From Mycetocola saprophilus (lineage in GTDB: Bacteria; Actinomycetota; Actinomycetes; Actinomycetales; Microbacteriaceae), in the NCBI RefSeq assembly GCF_000718085.1, contig NZ_JOEC01000001.1, forward strand, positions 434,001 through 498,000: DNA of 64,000 nucleotides. The letters run 5' to 3'. The position numbers were made by a program, and so were the translations under genes. The first letter of the stretch is position 1; the number at the start of each line of letters is the position of its first letter. Below are positions 1 through 8,416 of the stretch, in pieces. Below the pieces are notes generated by a model. It was given only the letters and a program-made list of their open reading frames with translations. It ran no database searches and was not told the DNA's origin.

Positions 1-1
1 G

Positions 2-370
2 GTCATCTTTGTGGAGATCCTGCCGAACCTGGTCCCGCTGCTGGCGGCCCAGCTGATCTTCGGTGTGATCTTCGCGATCCTCGGCGAGGCCGGCCTGTCC
101 TACCTGGGACTGGGCCCGACCGGATCGATCACCCTGGGCACCATGCTCAACGATGCCCAGACCGGGCAGGCCGTGGGCAGCCAGGCCTGGTGGTGGTTCA
201 TTCCGCCGGGGGCGCTGATCGCCCTGCTGGGTACCGGACTGTCCCTGATTAACTTCGCGATCGATGAGATCGTCAACCCCAAGCTGCGCCTCGCACCGCA
301 GGCCGCGCGCAACCAGCGCAAGGCCAACCGCGAGGGTCGTAGCGTCAGCGAAAACGGAGCGATCGCATGA
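2..370 (+). CDS. Oligopeptide-type ABC transporter permease (DppC-like), 5'-truncated
   Basis: This is the C-terminal part of an inner-membrane permease. The open frame runs in from the left edge, so the true start is outside the window. Visible are two hydrophobic segments separated by a loop containing EAGLSYLGLGP, the conserved cytoplasmic loop of DppC/OppC permeases that contacts the ATPases, and a final TM followed by a basic tail (PKLRLAPQAARNQRK). The stop overlaps the next ATG (ATGA), so it is translationally coupled to two ATPase genes of the DppD/DppF type. Dpp-type importers carry peptides but also oligosaccharides in actinobacteria and thermophiles; the downstream glycosidase and kinase favour a sugar substrate (inference). 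Confidence 0.88.
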   Translation, partial: VIFVEILPNLVPLLAAQLIFGVIFAILGEAGLSYLGLGPTGSITLGTMLNDAQTGQAVGSQAWWWFIPPGALIALLGTGLSLINFAIDEIVNPKLRLAPQAARNQRKANREGRSVSENGAIA

Positions 371-1248
371 GTGCCACCCCGGTCCTCACCGCCCACGGCG
401 TGAGCATTACCTATGAGGTTGATCCGCCCGTGCAGGCCGTCAAGGATGTATCTCTGACCCTGCACCGCGGCGAAATCCTCGGTCTTGCCGGAGAATCCGG
501 CTGCGGGAAAACCACGTTCGCATACGGGCTGAACCGCCTGCTCAAGGCACCCGCGGTCATGACCGGCGGCGACGTGGAATTCCACGACGTGGACGGCACC
601 GACATCAACGTGGTGGGTCTCTCCGGTGAGGGGCTGCGCCGCTTCCGCTGGGACAAGGTCTCGATGGTGTTCCAGGGTTCGATGAACTCGCTGAACCCGG
701 TGATGACCGTTCAGGCTCAGCTGGAGGATGTGTTTATCACCCACCGTCCGGGCATGCGCAAGGCCCAGCGTCGCGAGCGCTCGGCGGAACTGCTCGAGCT
801 GGTTGGGGTGGACCCCAACCGCCTCGGGGCGTTTCCACACGAGCTCTCCGGCGGTATGCGGCAGCGCATCATGATCGCGATGGCCCTCGCGCTCAACCCG
901 CAGGTCATGATCATGGACGAGCCCACCACCGCACTGGATGTGGTGGTGCAGCGCGGAATCATCCGCGAGATCATGCGGCTGCGCGAGCGGCTGGGCTTCG
1001 CGGTGATCTTCATCACCCACGACCTGCCGCTGCTGATCGAGATCAGCGACCGGATCGCGATCATGCGGGACGGGGCGATCGTGGAACTCGACGACGCCGA
1101 GAAGATCTATCACGACCCGCAGCACGAGTACACCCAGAAGCTGCTGGCCAGCTTCCCCAGCCTGCGTGGCGAGCGGGGCGACTTTGTTCGTCTCGGCCAC
1201 GGGGAAACGCCAGCCAAGGCTCCCGCCCAGTCCGGAGGTATCGCATGA
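367..1248 (+). CDS. ABC transporter ATP-binding protein, DppD/OppD-like
   Basis: First ATPase of the oligopeptide-type importer, 293 aa. Walker A GESGCGKTT at residues 42-50, signature LSGGMRQR, Walker B followed by DEPTTALD, and the H-loop ITHDLPLL. The C-terminal part YHDPQHEYTQKLLASFPSL is the typical oligopeptide_HPY extension of OppD/DppD ATPases that follows the ABC core. It starts at ATG 367, overlapping the permease stop, and its own stop overlaps the next ATPase start (ATGA). It would pair with the following gene as an ATPase heterodimer on the cytoplasmic face of the permeases. Confidence 0.93.
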   Translation: MSATPVLTAHGVSITYEVDPPVQAVKDVSLTLHRGEILGLAGESGCGKTTFAYGLNRLLKAPAVMTGGDVEFHDVDGTDINVVGLSGEGLRRFRWDKVSMVFQGSMNSLNPVMTVQAQLEDVFITHRPGMRKAQRRERSAELLELVGVDPNRLGAFPHELSGGMRQRIMIAMALALNPQVMIMDEPTTALDVVVQRGIIREIMRLRERLGFAVIFITHDLPLLIEISDRIAIMRDGAIVELDDAEKIYHDPQHEYTQKLLASFPSLRGERGDFVRLGHGETPAKAPAQSGGIA

Positions 1249-2099
1249 GTCACGCCAAGCCCAACGGTCCCTCGACCTTGGAAATCAAAAACCTCAAGCG
1301 CGACTACACGCTGCGCTCGGGCTTCAAGCGCAACGTGCTGCACGCGGTCTCGGACGTGTCCTTCACCCTCGAACCCGGACGTACCATCGCCCTGGTGGGG
1401 GAGAGCGGATCGGGCAAGTCCACGGTCGCGCGGATCATCTCGCGGCTGGAAAACGCCACCGGGGGACAGGTTCTGCTCGACGGAGCCCCCGCCCCCACGC
1501 GGGGTCGGGCCCTGGAGCGCTACCGCTCGAAGGTGCAGATGGTCTTCCAGGACCCGTTTGCCTCGCTCAACCCGTTCCACACGATCCTGCATCACGTGGA
1601 GCGTCCGCTGCGCATTCATCATCCGCACCTCTCCTCCAAGCAGATCAAGGAGCGGGCGTATGAGCTGCTGGAGCGGGTGCAGCTGACCCCGGCCTCGCGC
1701 TATGCCGACCGCCGTCCGCATGAGCTTTCCGGTGGACAGCGTCAGCGGGTGGCCATCGCCCGGGCCCTGGCCCCGGGGGCGACCTACATCGTGGCCGACG
1801 AGCCGGTGTCGATGCTGGACGTTTCGATCCGGCTGGGCGTGCTGAACCTGCTCGCCGAACTGCAGCGCAGCGAGGGACTGGGTGTGCTCTACATCACCCA
1901 CGACCTGGCCACCGCCCGGCACTTCTCCGACGAGATCATGGTCATGTATCGCGGCAAGATTGTGGAGCGCGGCGAGCCCGACTCCGTCATTTTGAACCCC
2001 CAGCACGAATACACGCGTACCCTGCTAGAAGCCGCGGCCGATCCCGATCGACTCGGGCAGCTGCGAGCCGAGGTCCGTGCGGAGGGGATAACAACATGA
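1245..2099 (+). CDS. ABC transporter ATP-binding protein, DppF/OppF-like
   Basis: Second ATPase of the importer, 284 aa. Walker A GESGSGKST at residues 52-60, signature LSGGQRQRVAIARAL, Walker B VADEPVSMLD and H-loop ITHDLATARH. The C-terminus NPQHEYTRTLLEA is the family's HPY-type end. The start ATG follows GGAGG at a good distance (1235-1239) and overlaps the previous stop. The stop overlaps the start of the ROK regulator (ATGA), placing the regulator in the same transcript as the transporter it may control. Confidence 0.93.
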   Translation: MSHAKPNGPSTLEIKNLKRDYTLRSGFKRNVLHAVSDVSFTLEPGRTIALVGESGSGKSTVARIISRLENATGGQVLLDGAPAPTRGRALERYRSKVQMVFQDPFASLNPFHTILHHVERPLRIHHPHLSSKQIKERAYELLERVQLTPASRYADRRPHELSGGQRQRVAIARALAPGATYIVADEPVSMLDVSIRLGVLNLLAELQRSEGLGVLYITHDLATARHFSDEIMVMYRGKIVERGEPDSVILNPQHEYTRTLLEAAADPDRLGQLRAEVRAEGITT

Positions 2100-3247
2100 C
2101 ACAGACACACATCGATCCGGGAACATCCACCTGGCTGCGGGTGCAGAACGACCGCACCGCGCTGCACCTGCTGCTGACCCACGGTCCGCTCACGCGGGCG
2201 CAGCTGGGGGAGTTGTCGGGGATGTCCAAGCCCACCGCGGGGCAGATGCTGGCGCGCCTGGAGGGCGCCGAGCTGATCGCCCCGGTCGGGGAGGTCTCGG
2301 GGAGCCGCGGCCCGACCGCCGTGTCCTACGGGGTGCGGGCGGATCGGATCACCGGCGTAGCGGTGAGCATGCACGCGGGGTTCCTGGAGGCCGTGCTGGT
2401 GGATGCCATCGGCACCGAACACCCCATCGCCAAGATTCCCCTGGCCGGGCGGCAGCGCTCGCCCGAAGGCGATATCCGCGCGGCGATCGACGCGGCCTGT
2501 GCGGCCGCCGGAGTCTCGGTGGATGCCGTGGCCGCGGTCGCGGTCGGGGTACAGGCGGCGGTGTGGCGCGAACGCGACCGACTCTCGCTGAGCGACACCC
2601 TGCCGGGCTGGCCCGCGACCGGTTCGCGGGAGCGGATCGAGACGGCGCTGGGCATCGACATCACCCTGGAAAACGATGTAAACCTGGCCACGATGGCCGA
2701 ACGCGCCGCCGGTGCCGCACAGGACGCGAGTAGTTTCGCCCTGCTGTGGCTCGGCGAGGGCCTCGGTGTCGGGGTCGACCTGGGCGGCGTTCTGCACCGC
2801 GGCGCGGCCGGCGGGGCGGGGGAGATCGGCTACCTGGCGGCGATTCGCCCGGATACCGGAGAACCTGCCGACACCACCGACCTGCTGGGTGGCCCCGCGG
2901 TACTGGAGCTGCTGGGCCTGCCCCGCACCGGCGACTATGCCGAGGCCGTGCGCGGACTGGGTGAGAACCCGGCGGCGTTGGAGGCCCTGGCCGATCGCGT
3001 GGCCCTCGCCCTGGACCCGGTGCTCGCGGTCCTGGACCCGGCCCTCGTTGTCCTCGGCGGACCCACCGGCGTGGCCGGCGGAGACGCGTTTGCCACCCGG
3101 GTAGCACGGGGCATCACGAGTGATGCCCACCCCGAACTCGCCGTACGCACGAGCCTCACCGGACCCTCGGCGGTGCTCTGGGGTGCACGGCAACTCCTTG
3201 TAGACCAGATCCGCCAGCGCCTCGAGGCGCGGATCCTGGTTGGTTAG
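2096..3247 (+). CDS. ROK-family transcriptional regulator
   Basis: 383 aa protein with an N-terminal winged helix-turn-helix (about residues 20-75; GPLTRAQLGELSGMSKPT is the recognition region) fused to a ROK sugar-binding fold (LENDVNLATMAE, then GAAGGAGEIGYL). NagC/XylR-type repressors of this architecture sense a sugar or sugar phosphate and control uptake and catabolic genes. The cysteine-rich zinc motif found in many ROK kinases is not visible after GAGEIGY, so catalytic kinase activity is unlikely. It overlaps the ATPase stop and has GGAGGGG 10 nt upstream of its ATG. It probably controls this operon, but no operator was recognised inside the window. Confidence 0.9.
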   Translation: MTQTHIDPGTSTWLRVQNDRTALHLLLTHGPLTRAQLGELSGMSKPTAGQMLARLEGAELIAPVGEVSGSRGPTAVSYGVRADRITGVAVSMHAGFLEAVLVDAIGTEHPIAKIPLAGRQRSPEGDIRAAIDAACAAAGVSVDAVAAVAVGVQAAVWRERDRLSLSDTLPGWPATGSRERIETALGIDITLENDVNLATMAERAAGAAQDASSFALLWLGEGLGVGVDLGGVLHRGAAGGAGEIGYLAAIRPDTGEPADTTDLLGGPAVLELLGLPRTGDYAEAVRGLGENPAALEALADRVALALDPVLAVLDPALVVLGGPTGVAGGDAFATRVARGITSDAHPELAVRTSLTGPSAVLWGARQLLVDQIRQRLEARILVG

Positions 3248-3283
3248 CTCTTTACTCTTTTTATTTAGACGAACGGAAACCTC

Positions 3284-4540
3284 ATGAAACTCGCCATTGT
3301 TGGCGGTGGGTCGACCTACACCCCCGAACTGATCGACGGATTCTCCCGGCTGCGCGACGTCCTGCCGCTCACCGAAATCGCACTGGTAGACACCGATCCG
3401 CGCCGCCTGGAGCTGGTCTCCGGTGTTTCGCGCCGGATGCTTGCCCGCGCCGGCCACCCGGCCAAGCTGCTGGCCACCACCGACCTGATCGCCGGTGTCG
3501 AGGGTGCCGACGCGGTGCTGATCCAGCTGCGGGTGGGCGGGCAGGATGCCCGCGAATCCGATGAGACCTGGCCCCACGAGGTGGGCTGCATCGGCCAGGA
3601 GACCACCGGTCCCGGCGGCCTGGCCAAGGCGCTGCGCACGGTTCCACTGGTGCTGAGCATCGCCGACACCGTGAAGAAGTACGCCAAGCCCGACGCCTGG
3701 ATCGTCGACTTCACCAACCCCGTGGGCATCGTCACCCGGGCCCTGCTGCAGGCCGGCCACCGTGCCGTTGGTCTGTGCAACGTTGCCATCGGATTCCAGC
3801 GCCGCTTCGCCAACACCCTGGGTGTGGAGCCGGACAAGGTTGAGCTCGGCCACGTCGGCCTCAATCACCTGACCTGGGAGCGTAGCATCCGCGTGGACGG
3901 TCAGGACCGTCTGCCGGGGCTGCTCCAGAACACCGTCGGGGAGCTCGCGGACGAGGTGGAGCTCCCCGCCGCCCTCCTCAGCCAGCTCGGCGTGGTGCCC
4001 TCCTACTACCTGCGCTACTACTACGCGCACGATGAGGTGCTGCACGAGCAGCTGCACAACGAGTCGCGTGCGGCCGCGGTGCGGGCCATCGAGAACGAGC
4101 TGCTGGGCATCTACGCCGATGAGAGCGTGGACACCAAGCCGGCGATCCTGGAAAAGCGCGGCGGCGCGTTCTACTCCGAGGCCGCGGTGCAGGTCCTCGC
4201 GCTGATGCGCGGCGACCAGGACATCTCGCGTGTGGTCAACCTGCGTAACGATGGCAGCCTGCCCTTCCTGCCCGACGACCACGTGATCGAGGTGCCGGCC
4301 AAGTACATCGACGGCAAGTTTGTGGCCGAGCCCATCGACGCGCTACCGGATGACATTTCGGGTCTGATCTCGGCGGTGGCCGGCTATGAGCGCCTGGCCC
4401 TGGACGCGGCGATCAACGGTGGCCGCGACCGCGTGCTGCGGGCGATGCGCGCCCACCCGCTGGTGCTCCAGCACGATCGTGCCGAGAAGCTTACGGACCG
4501 GCTGATGGCCGCCAACGCCTCGTTCCTGGAGTGGGCGTGA
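3284..4540 (+). CDS. GH4 family glycosidase, 6-phospho-beta-glucosidase-like
   Basis: 418 aa enzyme of glycoside hydrolase family 4, a cytoplasmic NAD- and metal-dependent family. The N-terminal Rossmann motif GGGSTYTPELIDG (residues 7-19), the GQETTGPGG stretch near 105, DFTNPVGIV near 142-150, and the metal ligands Cys165 (GLCNV) and His195 (GLNHLTW) are all present. GH4 enzymes of this subgroup normally cleave phosphorylated disaccharides made by PTS systems, but here uptake is through an ABC importer and the next gene is a kinase, so the phosphate may be added after uptake. The gene starts 36 bp after the regulator and overlaps the kinase start. Confidence 0.93.
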   Translation: MKLAIVGGGSTYTPELIDGFSRLRDVLPLTEIALVDTDPRRLELVSGVSRRMLARAGHPAKLLATTDLIAGVEGADAVLIQLRVGGQDARESDETWPHEVGCIGQETTGPGGLAKALRTVPLVLSIADTVKKYAKPDAWIVDFTNPVGIVTRALLQAGHRAVGLCNVAIGFQRRFANTLGVEPDKVELGHVGLNHLTWERSIRVDGQDRLPGLLQNTVGELADEVELPAALLSQLGVVPSYYLRYYYAHDEVLHEQLHNESRAAAVRAIENELLGIYADESVDTKPAILEKRGGAFYSEAAVQVLALMRGDQDISRVVNLRNDGSLPFLPDDHVIEVPAKYIDGKFVAEPIDALPDDISGLISAVAGYERLALDAAINGGRDRVLRAMRAHPLVLQHDRAEKLTDRLMAANASFLEWA

Positions 4541-5538
4541 GTCCCCTCTCGGCCGACCCCTCGGCCCGATATGTGGTCGCCGTAGACGGCGGCGGCTCGA
4601 AGACGGATGCGGTCCTGCTGAACCTGAAGGGCGAGCTGATTGCGCACGCCCGCCGGGGCGGGTCCAGTCCGCAGGTTGAGGGATTGGCCGCGTCCGTTCG
4701 GACCGTGGACTCGGTGATGACGGCGGTCCTGGAGGGGATCGATCCGTCCGCGCTCGTGCAGACGAGCCTGTACCTGTCGGGGCTGGACCTGCCCCAGGAG
4801 ATCGCCGATTATCGTGAGGCGGTCAAGGATAAGGCCTGGGCCGGATCCAACCTGCTGCTGGATAACGACCTCTTTGCGCTACTGCGCGCGGGCAGCGATG
4901 CCCCCAACGCGGTGGCGATCGTGGTGGGTACCGGCATGAACGCGATCGGGCTGCGGGCCGACGGCGAAAGCTACCGGTTCACCGCGCTCGGCGGAATCTC
5001 GGGGGACTGGGGTGGCGGCGGAAGCCTCGGCAGCGACGTGCTCTGGCACGCCGCCCGGGCCGAGGATGGTCGCGGACCCAAAACCCTTCTGGTGGATGCG
5101 CTGCTGGCGGCCACCGGGGCGGGCAGCGTGCGCGAGGTGACCGAGGATATCCACTTCGGGCGCCGACCGTACTCGATGCTGTCGAGCCTGTCGCCGCTGA
5201 TGATGTCCACCGCCGCCGCCGGCGACCCGGTCGCCATCTCGGTGGTGGAACGTCAGGCCGATGAGATCGTGGCCTACGCCCGGGCCTGCATCAACGACCT
5301 CGACCTGGCGGACGAGGCCGTGCAGGTGGTGATCGGCGGCGGCGTGGCCCGTTCGCGCGATCCGCTGCTGCTGGCACGCACGCGTGCGGGCCTGGCCGAA
5401 ACCGCGGCCCGCGTCGAACTGGTGATCGTGGATGCGCCGCCGGTCCTCGGCGCGGGTCTGCTGGCACTGGCCGACGCCGGTGCCGACACCGCGGTGCTGG
5501 CACACGCGCGGGCACAGCTGGGGGCGGTCAAGCCGTAG
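4537..5538 (+). CDS. BadF/BadG-type ATPase, N-acetylglucosamine kinase-like
   Basis: About 333 aa kinase of the ASKHA fold. The phosphate-1 motif VAVDGGGSKTDAVLL is near the N-terminus, VVGTGMNAIG is the phosphate-2 region, and GGISGDWGGGGSLG is the signature of the BadF/GlcNAc-kinase family; VVIGGGVARSRDPLL is the adenosine motif. I place the start at GTG 4537, five nt after GGAG and overlapping the GH4 stop (GTGA); GTG 4531 is an in-frame alternative. It likely phosphorylates a sugar from the importer, either the disaccharide before GH4 cleavage or a released monosaccharide. The substrate cannot be read from the sequence. Confidence 0.88.
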   Translation: MSPLSADPSARYVVAVDGGGSKTDAVLLNLKGELIAHARRGGSSPQVEGLAASVRTVDSVMTAVLEGIDPSALVQTSLYLSGLDLPQEIADYREAVKDKAWAGSNLLLDNDLFALLRAGSDAPNAVAIVVGTGMNAIGLRADGESYRFTALGGISGDWGGGGSLGSDVLWHAARAEDGRGPKTLLVDALLAATGAGSVREVTEDIHFGRRPYSMLSSLSPLMMSTAAAGDPVAISVVERQADEIVAYARACINDLDLADEAVQVVIGGGVARSRDPLLLARTRAGLAETAARVELVIVDAPPVLGAGLLALADAGADTAVLAHARAQLGAVKP

Positions 5539-5545
5539 TGTGTTC

Positions 5546-5586
5546 GATGCCCGCCCATCTTGACCTTGTCGAGATGGGCGGGCATC
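5546..5586. terminator. Perfect 15-bp hairpin after the sugar kinase gene
   Basis: Two perfect 15-nt arms (5546-5560 and 5572-5586) flank an 11-nt loop, beginning 7 nt after the kinase stop. There is no T-tract, which is common for actinobacterial 3' ends. It most likely ends the transporter-ROK-GH4-kinase transcript. Confidence 0.75.
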
Positions 5587-5700
5587 GTGCTGTCCGCCCT
5601 GTCCGGGGCCCCTGCGGCATATTGCACACATGATAGCCTCGAAATCGGTCCGTGACGCATTTTGCTCCGGACCGTGTCAGACAACACGGGGGAGTTTGGT

Positions 5701-6024
5701 GTGGCGTCCGGAAAACGGATCGTACAAGACAGTGACATCATGGCTGCCGCGGCCACCGGGGCGGGACAGGCCGCCGAGACGCTGCGTTCGGCGCAGTCGG
5801 CCCTGTCCTCGGCCATTCCGGGGAATGCGTTTGGGCTTGCGGGAGCGCCGGTCGCCGTGGCGGGTAATCAGCTCGGGGCGAAGATCGGGGAGACCCTGGC
5901 ATCGCTGGCGAAGCTTGCCGAGCTGACCGCCCGGGGAACCACCCAGACCAATGCCGAGTTCGCCCGAATCGAGGACGAGGCGGCCAGAATCATCGCCCAG
6001 ATTCAGATCGGACCGACCGGATGA
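5701..6024 (+). CDS. Small EspC/WXG100-like type VII secretion-associated protein
   Basis: 107 aa, mostly alanine-rich helix without signal peptide, cysteine or TM segment. The pattern of two long helices split by a short AFG-containing turn, ending FARIEDEAARII, resembles EspC-like (T7SS_ESX) partner proteins; the assignment is by architecture only. GTG 5701 is chosen because GGGGGAG lies just upstream; the frame is open further 5' to 5662. The stop overlaps the start of the large toxin-like gene (ATGA), so the two are coupled and it could be a chaperone or secretion partner of that protein. Confidence 0.6.
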   Translation: MASGKRIVQDSDIMAAAATGAGQAAETLRSAQSALSSAIPGNAFGLAGAPVAVAGNQLGAKIGETLASLAKLAELTARGTTQTNAEFARIEDEAARIIAQIQIGPTG

Positions 6025-7328
6025 GCGTGTTGAGCGAGACCGCGGTTCCGGATGCGCTGGCCGCCCAGATTGCCGGAAACGGTTGGGCGAGCACCGCATC
6101 GGGCGGAACCGGCGGAGCGAACATGTGCACCTCGCCGCCGAGCTTTGTGGGACCGCTGGCCACGTTTGTGCAGCCGCTTCTGTCGCTTCTGGATCAGGTG
6201 AGCGGGCAGCCCGCGGCGGTGTATCAGGCCTCGATGCGATGGGAGTCCACCACCGGCGATGTGGCGAGTATCCGGGATGCGCTGAAGGCTCAGGCCAATG
6301 CCGTGGAGGGACAGCTTGAGGGTCTGACGGCGGAGGCTCTGGCCCTTGCCCTGAAGATGGTGTCGAGTGGCGCGCACTCGGTATCGAACTGGACCAAGTC
6401 GGTGGCTCAGGCGCTGCAGCTGTGCGTGACGATTTTTGAGACCGTGCGCTCGCTGGTGTGTGAGGCCCTGCTGAACCTGGCAAACTTCGCCAGTACCGTG
6501 GCGGATCTGGTGTTTGGCAGTATGCCGTGGGAGCTGGAGAAGAAGGCTGAAACGATCTCGAAGTTCACCCGGAGCGTGCAACGCTTTGTGAACTCCTGCG
6601 CGGCCGCGATGAACAACGCCCTGAAGGCGGCCCGTGAGCTGGTGCGCCTGATCACCGATCTGTTTCGCGCCATCGTGCCGTTCCACGCGGCCATCGACGC
6701 GGCCATCGGACAGATCGTCAACTCGATCCCCGGCGGTGACCCGGTCTCGGTGGCACCCGGCGGGGAACGCCGAGGTCCCAACGGCTCGATCGAGAACCCC
6801 TCACAGACGCCGTATCCGGGGTCGGAACTCGCTTTCACGGACAAGTACCCTCGTGGTTATCAACACAGCTATGATCTTGGGCCTAGTGATTTGACTACCG
6901 AAGAGCTAAATAAGTTATTTCGAGATGAGTTCGGGCATATTTTTGTTCCATCACGTGTCGGCGACAACAGCCAACTTAATGCCCAACTTACACACGTCAA
7001 TCAGCGCATTCAGACGTCACTTTTTGGTACCTCAATTCCAGAAGTGACCACAGGAGGGATCGTGGTCAACCAGATAGCGCCCGATGGGTTTACAGTTCGC
7101 GCTGAAGACGGACATCCTGAAGCGCCAGGTGAGGTGGCTTTCCGTATTACGTCCGAAAATGGCCGTGCACGATTGCAAGTAACTGGTGCGTACGCGGATA
7201 CCATTATCGGAAAACATGATTTGGGTGCGCCAGTTGAATCGAACCCGGCGTTTGCAGGCATTGCAGATGTCAGTATCTGGTCGGACATGCAGGGACGATT
7301 CCGGGATCGGCTCAAATATGGCCGTTAA
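6021..7328 (+). CDS. Polymorphic-toxin-like protein with type VII-type helical N-terminus
   Basis: 435 aa. Residues 1-240 are a helical, alanine-rich region similar in style to WXG100/LXG secretion domains (WESTTGDVASIRDALKA followed by long helices). A Gly/Pro linker (about 243-270; GGERRGPNGSIENPSQ) leads to a C-terminal domain of about 165 aa whose DNA from about 6838 is clearly AT-richer: 6901-6960 has 23 G/C in 60, against 41 in 60 for 6601-6660. This is the hallmark of an exchanged toxin tip. I do not recognise the C-terminal fold; it is rich in Asp, Glu, His and Arg. The last 11 nt overlap the next gene, a lipoprotein that is a candidate immunity protein. Confidence 0.7.
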   Translation: MSVLSETAVPDALAAQIAGNGWASTASGGTGGANMCTSPPSFVGPLATFVQPLLSLLDQVSGQPAAVYQASMRWESTTGDVASIRDALKAQANAVEGQLEGLTAEALALALKMVSSGAHSVSNWTKSVAQALQLCVTIFETVRSLVCEALLNLANFASTVADLVFGSMPWELEKKAETISKFTRSVQRFVNSCAAAMNNALKAARELVRLITDLFRAIVPFHAAIDAAIGQIVNSIPGGDPVSVAPGGERRGPNGSIENPSQTPYPGSELAFTDKYPRGYQHSYDLGPSDLTTEELNKLFRDEFGHIFVPSRVGDNSQLNAQLTHVNQRIQTSLFGTSIPEVTTGGIVVNQIAPDGFTVRAEDGHPEAPGEVAFRITSENGRARLQVTGAYADTIIGKHDLGAPVESNPAFAGIADVSIWSDMQGRFRDRLKYGR

Positions 7329-7917
7329 ACACTCTCGAATTCTGAGCATGACAAGTCTGGGGCTGACCGTATTATTAGGGCTCACCGGTTGCGTGTTGAC
7401 CTCGAACCCATATCCGGAGATTCCTCGGTTTGCGAAGAGTGGTGGGCAGACTCAGGCCGAGTTGGATGCGAAACTTGCAACAATTCCGGGGTTGAAGTTC
7501 CTAAAAGCCTCCGGTGGAAAACCAAATGTGAAAGGTAACACCGGGTTTACCTTCGATTTCGAACTGAAATCTGGATACCGGATTGCCGATCCGGGGGGCC
7601 TTGTCGACTACTTGTCTCGTTCAGCTTGGTCTGTTCGTGATGGGTATATGCCTAACTCGGTGATCTATATTCAGTGTCTCTGCAATGTTGCTGACAATCT
7701 GGACCTGGTGGTAGCTGGTGAAGATGCAGGCTGGGTGAAGAAGGATTCGCAGACGCATCGTGGTCCTGCGGAAAATGGATACACCGAAGTCAATGTCTGG
7801 TTGCTGCTGAATAATTCGTACTCAGAAATTTGGGGTTCTGATGAGAATCGTGAGCGGTTGGGGAAGTGGCCCGGGGAAGCTCCGGCGGTTCCCGAGAACC
7901 TGGTGGTGCCGCGCTGA
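7318..7917 (+). CDS. Lipoprotein, candidate immunity protein for the upstream toxin-like protein
   Basis: 199 aa. The N-terminus is a lipoprotein signal peptide: basic MAVKHSR, a hydrophobic core and lipobox LTGC at about residues 24-27. The start ATG 7318 is chosen because it gives this signal and overlaps the toxin-like gene by 11 nt; longer frames start inside that gene. The DNA shares the AT-rich composition of the toxin C-terminus and not that of the flanking genes, suggesting the two parts moved together. No domain was recognised. Its position directly after a toxin tip fits an immunity function at the outer face of the membrane (inference). Confidence 0.65.
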   Translation: MAVKHSRILSMTSLGLTVLLGLTGCVLTSNPYPEIPRFAKSGGQTQAELDAKLATIPGLKFLKASGGKPNVKGNTGFTFDFELKSGYRIADPGGLVDYLSRSAWSVRDGYMPNSVIYIQCLCNVADNLDLVVAGEDAGWVKKDSQTHRGPAENGYTEVNVWLLLNNSYSEIWGSDENRERLGKWPGEAPAVPENLVVPR

Positions 7918-7994
7918 TGCCCCAGGACAATGACAATGACGGTGCGTGGGCGACCGGTGCCGCGCAGGGGAAACACGAGTAGGGGAGAGAATCG

Positions 7995-8408
7995 ATGAGT
8001 CTTGAGCAGGATCCGATTGATGAGTTTGAGGCGGCCCGTGCCGAGCTGCAGGCGATTTCCGCGCAGGCGGATGCCAACGCCCAGGGGGCCTCGGCGCTCG
8101 CCGATGATGCCCGCACACTGCAGGCCAGCGTGCGTTCGCCGCGCGGAGAGGTCACCGTCACCGCGCGGGTAGGCGGGGCGATCAGCGCCGTACAGTTTGC
8201 CGACGCCGCGCTCTCACTGCGCCCGGCAGACCTCTCCCGGCTGGTGGAAACCACCATCGCACAGGCCCAGTTTCAGGCGGCCCAACGGTTTGCCGATCGC
8301 GCCGCCGAGGCCTTTGGTACGGACTCGGAGATTGCCGCCCAGCTGCGCGCCGACGCGCTCGCGGCGTTCCCCGAACCCGGGCCCGACACCACCGGCATCC
8401 GCTACTAG
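7995..8408 (+). CDS. YbaB/EbfC-like small protein of a type VII locus
   Basis: 137 aa protein beginning with a helical stretch and followed by SPRGEVTVTARVGGAISAVQF, the beta-strand pattern of the YbaB/EbfC nucleoid-associated fold. Members of this fold (EspL-like) occur repeatedly beside WXG100 genes in actinobacterial type VII loci. GGGAGAG precedes the ATG. It lies 77 bp after the lipoprotein and 8 bp before the WXG100 gene, so it is probably co-transcribed with both. GC content is back to the genome norm. Its exact role, DNA binding or chaperone, is unknown. Confidence 0.7.
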   Translation: MSLEQDPIDEFEAARAELQAISAQADANAQGASALADDARTLQASVRSPRGEVTVTARVGGAISAVQFADAALSLRPADLSRLVETTIAQAQFQAAQRFADRAAEAFGTDSEIAAQLRADALAAFPEPGPDTTGIRY

Positions 8409-8416
8409 GGAGCATC

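Noticed and set aside
1889..4282. 797-codon open frame on the minus strand across the ROK and GH4 genes
   Set aside because: It is a high-GC antisense shadow: no family motif, His/Gly/Arg-rich composition, and it opposes two clear genes.
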